Assembly (NCBI RefSeq): GCF_001315015.1
Contig: NZ_CP012915.1
Coordinates: forward strand, 558,001 to 622,000
Source of the DNA: Azospirillum brasilense
Lineage (GTDB): Bacteria; Pseudomonadota; Alphaproteobacteria; Azospirillales; Azospirillaceae
Direction: 5' to 3'
DNA length: 64,000 nt
A program made the position numbers and the translations under genes. The notes beneath the pieces are model-generated. The model saw nothing but the letters and a program-made list of their open reading frames with translations, ran no database searches and was not told the DNA's origin. The stretch's first letter is position 1. The number at the start of each line of letters is the position of its first letter. Of this stretch, positions 32,909 to 40,543 are shown piece by piece.

Positions 32909-35773
32909 TCAGGCCCGTTTGCGGGCGGCGGGCTTCTCGTCGCTGTCCCCGTCGGATTTCGCGGCGTCGGATTTCGCGGCGTCGGACTTCGCAGTGTCGG
33001 GCTTTTTGGCCGCCGCCTTCTTCGGAGCGGCCTTCTTCACCGCGTCCTTCTTGGCCGGCTCCTTCTTCGCCGCCGTCGCCTTGGCCTTCGTCGCCTTCTC
33101 GGCCTTGGCGGGCGCTTCGGCGCCATCCGCGGCGGGTTCGGCCTCCTTCGGGGCCTTGCCCTTCTTGGCGGCATCCTTGGCGGCCTTGGCCTCCAGAAGC
33201 TCCAGCGCCTGCTCCAGCGTCACGCTGTCCGCTTCCGTGCCCTTGGGGATGGAGGCGTAGACGGAGCCGTGCTTGACGTAGGGACCGAAGCGGCCCGAAC
33301 CGGTGGTCACCGGCTTGCCGGTCTTCGGATGGTCGCCCAGCGTCTTGGCGGGAGCGGACGCCTTCTTGGCCGCGCCGGCCAGCAGGTCGACCGCGCGGTT
33401 GATGCCGATGGTCAGCACGTCGTCGTCGGGCGTCAGCGACTTGTAGACGCTGCCGTGCTTCAGGTAGGGGCCGAAGCGCCCGATGCCGGCGCTGATGTCC
33501 TCACCCGTCTCCGGGTGGTTTCCGATGCTGCGCGGCAGGGCGAGCAACTTCAGCGCCGTGTCGAGGTCCACGTCGGCGGCGGCCATGCCCTTGGGCAGCG
33601 AAACGCGCTTGGGCTTCGGCGCCTCGACCTTGACCTTCTTCTTGCCCTTGGTCTTCTTGCCGTCGACCGGCGCTTCCTCCGCGACGGCCTCGGCCGGAGC
33701 GGCGGCCACCGGGGGCGGGCCGAGCTGGATGTAGGCGCCGTACGGGCCGCGCCGCACCGTCACCGGCAGGCTGGTCTCCGGATCGTTGCCCAACTCGCGC
33801 GGGCCTTCCTGCGCCTCGCCGTTCTCGTCGTTGGCAACGGCGAGCGGGCGGGTGTAGCGGCATTCCGGATAGCGCGAGCAGCCGATGAAGGCGCCCATCT
33901 TGCCGAGCTTCAGCCCCAGCCGACCCTGGCTGCACACCGGGCAGACGCGCGGGTCGTGGCCCGGCGTGTCGCTGTTGCCATTGGTCGGGAAGAAGTGCGG
34001 CCCCAGCTCCTCGTCCAGCGTGGTCAGCACCTGGGTGATCGTCAGGTCCTTGGTTCCATCCACCGCGACGTGGAAGGCGCGCCAGAAGTCGCGCAACACG
34101 GTCTTCCAGTCGATCCGCCCGTCGGAGATCTCGTCGAGCTTGTTCTCCAGGTCGGCCGTGAAGTTGTATTCGACATACCGGTTGAAGAAGTTCTTCAGGA
34201 AGGCGGTGACCAGACGGCCGCGGTCTTCCGGGATGAAGCGCCGCTTGTCCAGCCGCACGTAGTTGCGGTCCTGGAGCACCTGGAGGATGGAGGCGTAGGT
34301 GGACGGGCGCCCGATGCCCAGCTCCTCCAGCTTCTTCACCAGACTCGCCTCGGTGTAGCGGGGCGGCGGCTGGGTGAAATGCTGTTCCGGGCTGATGTCG
34401 CCGCGGGCGAGGGCGTCGCCCTGGTCCATGGCGGGCAGGCGGCGCTCCTGGTCGTCGTCGGCGGCGCCGTCGTCGCGGTCCTCCTGGTAGACCTTGAGGA
34501 AGCCGTCGAACACGACGACCGAGCCGGTGGCGCGCAGCACGACGTCCTTGGACGGCGAGGCGATGTCCACCGCCACCTGATCCAGAACCGCGCTCTCCAT
34601 CTGGCTGGCCAGCGTGCGCTTCCAGATCAGCTCGTAGAGCCGCAGCTCGTCGCCTTCCAGGTAGGTCGAAACCTCCTCCGGGCGGCGGAACAGGTCGGTC
34701 GGGCGGATGGCCTCGTGGGCCTCCTGGGCGTTCTTGGCGGCGGTCTTGTAGACGCGCGGCTGCGCCGGGACGTAGCGCTCGCCCCAATGGGAGCCGATCA
34801 GGTTGCGGGCGCTCTCGATGGCCTCCTGCGACAGGCTGACGCCGTCGGTTCGCATGTAGGTGATCAGGCCGACCGTCTCACCGCCGATGTCCACGCCCTC
34901 GTAGAGCCGCTGCGCGGTGCGCATGGTGCGGGTGGCGCCGAAGCCCAGCTTGCGCGAGGCCTCCTGCTGCAGGGTCGAGGTGGTGAAGGGCGGGGAGGGG
35001 TTGCGGCGGCTCTGCTTGCGCTCCACCGTCGCGACCGAAAAGGCCTGCGGGCTGATGCGCGCCACCGCGGCCTCCGCCGCCTCGCGAGCGGGCAGGGCGA
35101 ACTTGTCGAGCCGCTTGCCGTCGAGCTGGGTGAGCTGGGCCGTGAAGGAGGCACCGCCCGGCGTGGCGAAGCCCACCTCGATGGTCCAGTACTCCTGCGG
35201 CTTGAAGACCTCGATCTCCGACTCGCGTTCGCAGATCAGGCGCAGCGCCACTGACTGCACGCGGCCCGCCGAGCGGGAGCCCGGCAGCTTGCGCCACAGC
35301 ACCGGCGACAGGGTGAAGCCCACCAGATAGTCGAGGGCGCGGCGGGCCAGATAGGCATCCACCAGCTCCCGAGAGACGTCGCGCGGGGCCTCCAGAGCGG
35401 CCTGGACGGCGCTCTTGGTGATTTCGTTGAAGGTGATGCGCTGGACCTTGGAATCGTCGATCAGCCGCTTTTCGCGCAGCAGTTCCGACAAATGCCAGGC
35501 GATGGCTTCCCCTTCGCGATCCGGGTCGGTTGCGAGATAGACGCGTTCGGCCCCTTTGACCGCCTTGGCGATCTCGTCGATGTGGCGCTTGGAGCGGTCG
35601 CCCAACTCCCAGTCCATGGCGAAGTCCTCGTCCGGACGCACCGATCCGTCGCGCGCCGGAAGGTCGCGGACATGGCCGAAGCTGGCGACCACGGTGTAGT
35701 CCGAGCCAAGGTATTTGTTGATGGTTTTCGCCTTGGCCGGCGATTCGACGATGACGACGTTGCTGCCCGGCAA
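32909..35773 (-). CDS. topA: DNA topoisomerase I
   Basis: The 954-residue type IA topoisomerase relaxes negative supercoils. The Toprim domain opens with VIVESPAKAKTINKYLG and has DPDREGEAIAWHL; the active-site tyrosine lies in GLITYMRTDGVSLS. One four-cysteine zinc motif (CPVCSQGRLG to CSRYPEC) is followed by several topo C-terminal repeats with FGPYLKHGSVYKSL and FGPYVKHGSVYASI. The last 85 residues are a Lys/Ala/Pro/Asp-rich disordered tail, typical of alphaproteobacterial TopA and likely to bind DNA nonspecifically. TTG at 35773 is taken as the start because the conserved N-terminus begins within five residues and no ATG precedes it. It follows dprA by 53 bp on the same strand. Confidence 0.97.
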   Translation of the reverse strand: MPGSNVVIVESPAKAKTINKYLGSDYTVVASFGHVRDLPARDGSVRPDEDFAMDWELGDRSKRHIDEIAKAVKGAERVYLATDPDREGEAIAWHLSELLREKRLIDDSKVQRITFNEITKSAVQAALEAPRDVSRELVDAYLARRALDYLVGFTLSPVLWRKLPGSRSAGRVQSVALRLICERESEIEVFKPQEYWTIEVGFATPGGASFTAQLTQLDGKRLDKFALPAREAAEAAVARISPQAFSVATVERKQSRRNPSPPFTTSTLQQEASRKLGFGATRTMRTAQRLYEGVDIGGETVGLITYMRTDGVSLSQEAIESARNLIGSHWGERYVPAQPRVYKTAAKNAQEAHEAIRPTDLFRRPEEVSTYLEGDELRLYELIWKRTLASQMESAVLDQVAVDIASPSKDVVLRATGSVVVFDGFLKVYQEDRDDGAADDDQERRLPAMDQGDALARGDISPEQHFTQPPPRYTEASLVKKLEELGIGRPSTYASILQVLQDRNYVRLDKRRFIPEDRGRLVTAFLKNFFNRYVEYNFTADLENKLDEISDGRIDWKTVLRDFWRAFHVAVDGTKDLTITQVLTTLDEELGPHFFPTNGNSDTPGHDPRVCPVCSQGRLGLKLGKMGAFIGCSRYPECRYTRPLAVANDENGEAQEGPRELGNDPETSLPVTVRRGPYGAYIQLGPPPVAAAPAEAVAEEAPVDGKKTKGKKKVKVEAPKPKRVSLPKGMAAADVDLDTALKLLALPRSIGNHPETGEDISAGIGRFGPYLKHGSVYKSLTPDDDVLTIGINRAVDLLAGAAKKASAPAKTLGDHPKTGKPVTTGSGRFGPYVKHGSVYASIPKGTEADSVTLEQALELLEAKAAKDAAKKGKAPKEAEPAADGAEAPAKAEKATKAKATAAKKEPAKKDAVKKAAPKKAAAKKPDTAKSDAAKSDAAKSDGDSDEKPAARKRA
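32951..32995 (-). repeat. Three tandem 15-bp repeats in the topA tail
   Basis: The unit GTCGGATTTCGCGGC occurs twice exactly (32951-32965, 32966-32980) and once with three changes (32981-32995). On the coding strand this encodes repeated AAKSD pentapeptides in the disordered TopA tail. Such repeats can vary in number between strains. Confidence 0.8.
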
Positions 35774-35826
35774 GAGTCCGCGCCCCTGAAAGTGCCTATC
35801 CCATACACCGGCGGTGCGGATCGGGA

Positions 35827-36948
35827 TCAGATCAGGTTCACCTGATTCCCAGGCTGGCGCTGGACACGGCCCGCAAGCTCAAGTTCCAGCACCACGGTCA
35901 ACACCACCGGAGCGGACAATTGGCACCCGCGGACGAGTTCGTCAATGGCAACCGGCGTGTGACCGAGGTTTTCCAGGATGACGGCGCGCGCCGATTCAAG
36001 GTCCGCCTCGGACGGAACGGCGGGGCGGGCCTGGGCGAACAGGTCGCTCTGGCGCTCCCGCAGGGTTGGCGGCGACAGGTTGTCCAGCGCCCGCAGCACG
36101 TCATCCACCCCTTCCACCAAGGCCGCCCCCTGACGCAGAAGATTGTTGGTGCCCTGGCAGCGCGGGTCGAGCGGGGAGCCGGGAACGGCCATCACCTCCC
36201 GTCCCTGTTCCAGCGCCATGCGCGCGGTGATGAGGGAGCCGGAGCGCAGCGCCGCCTCCACCACCAGCACCCCCAGCGACAGGCCGGAGATCAGCCGGTT
36301 GCGGCGCGGGAAATGGCGGGCCTGCGGCGTGGTGCCGACCGGGCTTTCCGCCAGGATCACCCCCTGCTGCACTATGTCGCGGTAGAGTCTTTCGTTCTCC
36401 GGTGGGTAGACGACGTCGGCGCCGCCCGCCACCACCGCCGCCGTTCCGCTGCCGAGCGCCCCGGCGTGGGCCGCCGTGTCGATCCCGCGCGCCAGCCCGG
36501 AGACGACCAGCAGCCCGGCCTCCCCCAGTTCCCGCGCCAGCCGTTCGGCGAATTTCTTGCCGTTCATCGAGGCGTTGCGCGCCCCGACCAACGCCACGGC
36601 GCGCCGTTGCAGCAGATGCGGGTGACCGAGGACCGACACCGCCGGGGGCGCGTCGTCCAGCGCCGCCATGGGTTCCGGATAGTCGGGCTCGCAGGAGCAG
36701 ATCAGGCGGGCGCCGATGCGGTCGTTGGCGGCCAGTTCGCGGTCTATGTCCGCCTTCGGCGCGATGCGCAGCGGCTTGGTCCGCCCGCCGCGCCTGGCGA
36801 GGTCGGGCAGCGCTTCCAGCGCGGCGCCGGCGCTGCCGAACCGCTCCAGCAGGCGGTGGAAGGTGATCGGCCCGACATTCTCGGTTCGAATGAGTCGGAG
36901 CCAGTCGAACCGCTCGGCGGCGGACAGGGTGCGGCGCGGTTGAGTCAT
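35827..36948 (-). CDS. dprA: DNA-processing protein DprA
   Basis: The 373-residue protein has an N-terminal SAM-like region, the Rossmann-type DprA core (VALVGARNASMNGKKFAERL, VVSGLARGIDTAAHAGAL, FPRRNRLISGLSLGVLVVEA, SGSLITARMALEQGREVMAV) and a C-terminal winged-helix domain ending GRVQRQPGNQVNLI. DprA loads RecA on incoming single-stranded DNA during natural transformation. It is upstream of topA on the same strand, a common alphaproteobacterial pair. ATG 36948 (MTQPRR) is preferred; ATG 36960 would add four residues, and neither has a strong ribosome site. Confidence 0.95.
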   Translation of the reverse strand: MTQPRRTLSAAERFDWLRLIRTENVGPITFHRLLERFGSAGAALEALPDLARRGGRTKPLRIAPKADIDRELAANDRIGARLICSCEPDYPEPMAALDDAPPAVSVLGHPHLLQRRAVALVGARNASMNGKKFAERLARELGEAGLLVVSGLARGIDTAAHAGALGSGTAAVVAGGADVVYPPENERLYRDIVQQGVILAESPVGTTPQARHFPRRNRLISGLSLGVLVVEAALRSGSLITARMALEQGREVMAVPGSPLDPRCQGTNNLLRQGAALVEGVDDVLRALDNLSPPTLRERQSDLFAQARPAVPSEADLESARAVILENLGHTPVAIDELVRGCQLSAPVVLTVVLELELAGRVQRQPGNQVNLI

Positions 36949-37033
36949 GCGCCCATTCATACAACCGCTGTCGGGGCGCGATCAACACGCAAACGTGTGC
37001 GTCGGCGCTCTTCTCAGGGACTCGACAGGGCGG

Positions 37034-38212
37034 TCATTTGCGCCAGAAGCCGAAGAGCCCTTTCTTCTTCGGGGGGGCCTCCGGTTCGGGTTCCAGTTCC
37101 GGTTCCGGCTCCGGCTCGTCGTCGAAGGAAAAGGGATCGTCCTCGGCGTCGGCTTTTGCGGTTCCGGCCGGCCCGGTTTCAGCCTTGGACTCGTCCGGAT
37201 CATCGTCGCTGTCGAAGGAGAACGGGTCCTCGTCCGGTTCCGCATCCGTCTTGGCGGGGAGGGCCTCGGCCGTTTCCTCCGTTTCGTCATCGTCGAAGCT
37301 GAAGGGGTCGCCGTCGTCGGAGTTGTCGGCCGAGTCGGTCGCCTCGGCCGTTTCGTCCTCACTCTTCTCCTCCGTGTCGCCGGTGTCGAAGCTGAAGGGA
37401 TCGCCACCGTCCTCGTCCTCGTCCTCATCGAAGCTGAAGGCGCTGGCGTCACTCCCGCCCGCTTCGTCGTCGTCCTTGGCCTCGTCTTCATCGTCGTCGA
37501 AGCTGAAGGCGGAGAAATCCGAGGATTCTTCCTCTTCGTCGTCGCCACCACCGCCGAGGGCCGTGGCGGCAACGGCGACCGCGCTCGCCGCGCTCTGGCC
37601 GCGGCGCATCTCAGCCTTGAAGCGCTCAAGCTCCTCGCGGAAGCGATCCTCGGCCTCGCTCCAGCGCTGGCGCTCCTGGTCGAGGGTGGCGAGAAGTTCC
37701 TCTTCCCGCTTGCGGGCGGCGGTGCGTTCCGTGTCGAGCGCCTGGATCAGTTCCTCTTGGCGTTGGAGAAGCGACTCGTGCCGCGTTTCCATCGCGTCGA
37801 TGACCTCGCGCACATACTGCTCGAAGGCGCGGAACTGGAGCGCCAGAAGGTCTTCATCGGCGTTGGCTGTCGCTGCGGTGGCCGCCGCCTTCGCGGCCTT
37901 GGTCGCCTTGGTCGTCCGCGTCCCGCTGGGTGCCGGCGGCGGGGAGGGGATTGCTGCGGCAGGGGGCGTGCGCGAACCGGTGGGCGTGGCGCCGTCACCC
38001 CCCAGCCAGCGTGACACCAGAATATAGGAAACCTGAAGCTCCTCCGCGATGCGGCGATAGCTCCAGCCTTGAGCGCGCAGCCGTTCGGCCATGCGCTGGC
38101 GATCCGGCTCCTCGCTGGGCGTCGCCGGGCGCGTGGGCAGGGAGGATGTCGGGCCGATCCCCTCGGTGGGGGTCGCGACGACGATCACATCCTTCAGTTT
38201 CTGGTCGGCCAT
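37034..38212 (-). CDS. HTH/coiled-coil protein with six acidic FSFD repeats and a cationic aromatic C-terminus
   Basis: The 392-residue protein is modular. Residues about 36-71 form a helix-turn-helix of the resolvase/transposase type (MAERLRAQGWSYRRIAEELQ, then VSYILVSRWLGG). A Pro/Ala/Lys linker follows. Residues 120-205 form a strongly charged coiled coil (RHESLLQRQEELIQALDTER). Residues 222-380 are extremely acidic and carry six copies of FSFD (236-239, 259-262, 273-276, 304-307, 331-334, 361-364), the last four as DPFSFD. The chain ends PPKKKGLFGFWRK, a basic aromatic tip. I do not recognise a family. The layout suggests a multivalent scaffold that binds DNA at one end and a partner protein or membrane at the other. 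Confidence 0.75.
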   Translation of the reverse strand: MADQKLKDVIVVATPTEGIGPTSSLPTRPATPSEEPDRQRMAERLRAQGWSYRRIAEELQVSYILVSRWLGGDGATPTGSRTPPAAAIPSPPPAPSGTRTTKATKAAKAAATAATANADEDLLALQFRAFEQYVREVIDAMETRHESLLQRQEELIQALDTERTAARKREEELLATLDQERQRWSEAEDRFREELERFKAEMRRGQSAASAVAVAATALGGGGDDEEEESSDFSAFSFDDDEDEAKDDDEAGGSDASAFSFDEDEDEDGGDPFSFDTGDTEEKSEDETAEATDSADNSDDGDPFSFDDDETEETAEALPAKTDAEPDEDPFSFDSDDDPDESKAETGPAGTAKADAEDDPFSFDDEPEPEPELEPEPEAPPKKKGLFGFWRK

Positions 38213-38370
38213 CGGGTCTCCGCCGTCCTGCGCGCAGGGCGTTCTTTACCGCGATGTTGGCCGCGTTCGGGGGGCGCTGTCGATCCGGGACGGGTCCCGG
38301 TTGAAGCAGTCTGGGAGGGAAACCCGCCGGACCGGGCCAATTCGCGCCGGTCCGGTCCGGTCCGGCCCAG

Positions 38371-39348
38371 TCAGTTCAGTTCCTGGATGTGCTCGACATA
38401 GCCTGACAGGGCGGCGATCCCCTGCTCGGTCAGTTCGATGAAGACGCGGCGGCCGTCCTTCTCGTCGGCAATCCGGCGCACCAGCCCGCGGTCGTGCAGT
38501 TCGGTGATCCGCCGCAGCGCCGTGGTCTGCGCCACGCCGGAGGCCATGCACAGCGACGACACGGAAATCCGCCGCCCGCGCAGATGGTTGGCCATCAGAT
38601 CCAGCAGCATGTCCCAGCAGGGGTCCTCGAACAGCCCCTTTGGAAAATACTTGTCGCGGGCGACGCGGGATTGCTGGAGCGTCCTCAGGACCGCCAGCCG
38701 TTGGTTCTCTCCTGTCGCGGCGGAGGTGGAGGCGGGGGGATTGGGAACCGGGACCGGGACCGGAGCGGCCGCCGCCGGCTGACCATCCCGCAGCGCCTTG
38801 ACCGCTTCGATGAGGGCGAGGCCGTGGCGGTAGGCGTCCTCCAGCGCACCCTGCAACTCGCCATTGCCGGCGGGCGGCGGCGGGGCGGGCAAGGAGGCCA
38901 CCGCCTGATGGGCGGCCAGAGCGCGGGCGAGCGCGCCGTGAAGCTGGCTGCCATCCTGCGGATCGCTGACGAAATCCGCCGCGCGCAGATGCATGGCGCG
39001 GACGACGTCGGCCGCCGTGGCGTTGGGCGCGACGACGATGACCTGGAGGTGCCGCTGCACGCTCTTGCGCATCCGCTCGACCAGTGCCAGCCCGTCGAAA
39101 TGGGGAAGAGCCAACTCCACCGCCACGATGCCGATGCTGCCGTCCGCCTCCAGCGTGTCGAGTGCCGCGATGGGGTCGTGGGTCACATGGATGCGGTGGC
39201 CGTTGCGTTCGAATGCGTCGTGCATGCCGATCCCCAGCGCGCGGTCCGCGCAGGCGATCAAAATGGACGTCGCCGAAACATGAAGGCCGGTGGTGGTCTG
39301 GACCGGGCGCACCGGCCACGCCAAGGGTCGCTCCAACTCGATCCGCAT
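38371..39348 (-). CDS. Receiver-like / winged-helix (MarR-type) regulator with non-phosphorylatable receiver
   Basis: The 325-residue protein combines an N-terminal response-regulator-like domain (about 28-145) with a C-terminal winged helix (about 235-325) containing ISVSSLCMASGVAQTTALRR and the wing GLVRRIADEKDGRRVFIELT. At the phospho-acceptor position the sequence is VAVELALPHFDG, with glutamate 78 instead of aspartate, and the N-terminal acidic pair is also reduced. It may therefore be constitutively active or use another signal. A proline/alanine linker joins the domains. It is divergent from the sensor-MFS-ligase operon and is a paralogue of the protein at 51652-52692, with about 85% identity over the last 89 residues by eye. 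Confidence 0.75.
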   Translation of the reverse strand: MRIELERPLAWPVRPVQTTTGLHVSATSILIACADRALGIGMHDAFERNGHRIHVTHDPIAALDTLEADGSIGIVAVELALPHFDGLALVERMRKSVQRHLQVIVVAPNATAADVVRAMHLRAADFVSDPQDGSQLHGALARALAAHQAVASLPAPPPPAGNGELQGALEDAYRHGLALIEAVKALRDGQPAAAAPVPVPVPNPPASTSAATGENQRLAVLRTLQQSRVARDKYFPKGLFEDPCWDMLLDLMANHLRGRRISVSSLCMASGVAQTTALRRITELHDRGLVRRIADEKDGRRVFIELTEQGIAALSGYVEHIQELN

Positions 39349-39721
39349 CGAAGCCCTTCCCCCGTTGGGTGCATGGAATGCTGTGCTTAAGGATTACCAC
39401 GCAAAGCAAACCATCATGGATGCAATCATGGTCCAAAATAGAGCGATCGATAAATGTCTCAAAATTCCGCAAAAATTCGATGGATTAGGCTAAATGGCAT
39501 AAGACGGCGGAAGAGGGGCGTCGTCTATTCTTGGTTTGATAAGTCAAATTCAACGGATTGCCCTTTTCGGTTGCGGTGCGGTGGGCGAGGGTGCGTGTTC
39601 GGCGGGGTCGGGCCGGAGCGGAGCCATGTCGCCAGGGTCTTCTCCAGACTGGACCCGTCTCGGAAACGGCGGTGCGGGCGATGCGCGTAAGGTGGCCGCA
39701 CCCCTTGCCGGCACCGGACCC
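39349..39721. other. Divergent control region of the sensor-MFS-ligase operon
   Basis: The 373-bp gap between the regulator and the operon has an AT-rich core (39390-39560). It contains a direct repeat ATCATGG (39412-39418 and 39424-39430) and a short inverted repeat TTTGA-taag-TCAAA (39535-39548). An in-frame extension of the downstream gene into 39536-39721 is glycine/serine-rich and is not believed to be translated. No other gene is seen. Confidence 0.5.
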
Positions 39722-40543
39722 ATGCGCCTCACCCTGACGACCAAGATCATTTTGCTGTTGCAGGTGGCGCTCTGTTTCGCGCTGCTCTCCACCGCGGCGC
39801 TCTCCTATCTGAAGATGGAGCGCATGGTGGAGGACACCGTGGCGTCCCGCTTCACCGTCGCCTTGCGCGGGCTGGCGGGGGAGGTGGAGGGCGCCGTCAG
39901 CCTTGGCGTGTCGATCACCGCCCTGCGCAATCTCGACGCGCTGATCCAGCGCGCGATGGCGCGGGACGACCGCATCACCGGTCTGGTCCTGTTCACCGAC
40001 ACGGGCGAGGTGCTGGCGGCGGCGGGCCGGGGGGCGGGACACGGTGGGCCGGTAGGAACGATTCCCGCCGGCTGGAAGGGTGCCTTCGCCCGCGACGGCA
40101 AGTCCGACCGGGTGGCGGCCGTCGCCGACGGCGACAGCCAGGCGCTTCTGCTCGGCATCCGCAACGCCTTCGGCGGCGTCGCCGGCGGCGTCGCTCTGAC
40201 CTATTCACTGGGCGAGGTGCAGGCGGGCATCCGCGGCACCATTCCGGACCTGCTGCTGTCCGGCGGCATCAATCTGGTGACCGGGCTTCTCGTCACCATG
40301 GTCGCGGTCTGGCTGCTGCTGCGTCCGATCCAGCGGCGGCTGCGCGAGATGACCGTCAGCATCAATCAGCTGGGCATGGGCGAGCCGCCCAACCTGACCC
40401 CGGAGCTGGTGGCCTTCGCCCCCGGCCTGAAGGAGTTCGCCGACCGCATCCTGGAACAGCAGCAGCACGGCGCGGAGGAGGACCATCCCCAGCCCGCCGG
40501 TCCGGCGGCGGAAGCCGCGCGCCCGGCGGGAGTCACGCCATGA
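39722..40543 (+). CDS. Membrane sensor protein with periplasmic domain and truncated HAMP-like region
   Basis: The 273-residue protein has a first membrane helix (about 8-30), a periplasmic domain of about 145 residues (DDRITGLVLFTDTGEVLAAA suggests a Cache/PAS-like sensor) and a second helix (about 180-202). A short cytoplasmic part begins RPIQRRLREMTVSINQLGMG, like the first half of a HAMP domain, and ends in a polar tail with no kinase, cyclase or methyl-accepting module. MRLTLTTKIILLL is taken as the start because it leads straight into helix 1; no strong ribosome site is seen. Its stop overlaps the next gene's start (ATGA). It probably partners the HAMP-MFS protein encoded next. Confidence 0.7.
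   Translation: MRLTLTTKIILLLQVALCFALLSTAALSYLKMERMVEDTVASRFTVALRGLAGEVEGAVSLGVSITALRNLDALIQRAMARDDRITGLVLFTDTGEVLAAAGRGAGHGGPVGTIPAGWKGAFARDGKSDRVAAVADGDSQALLLGIRNAFGGVAGGVALTYSLGEVQAGIRGTIPDLLLSGGINLVTGLLVTMVAVWLLLRPIQRRLREMTVSINQLGMGEPPNLTPELVAFAPGLKEFADRILEQQQHGAEEDHPQPAGPAAEAARPAGVTP

Noticed and set aside
37121-37507. CRISPR-like or DNA tandem repeat array in the FSFD region
   Set aside because: The repeat is at the protein level with variable spacing (14-31 residues) and non-identical DNA. No constant repeat/spacer pattern exists.
39536-39721. N-terminal extension of the membrane sensor gene
   Set aside because: The 62 extra residues are Gly/Ser-rich and would place an untypical leader before the first membrane helix. 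The internal ATG at 39722 gives a normal start.
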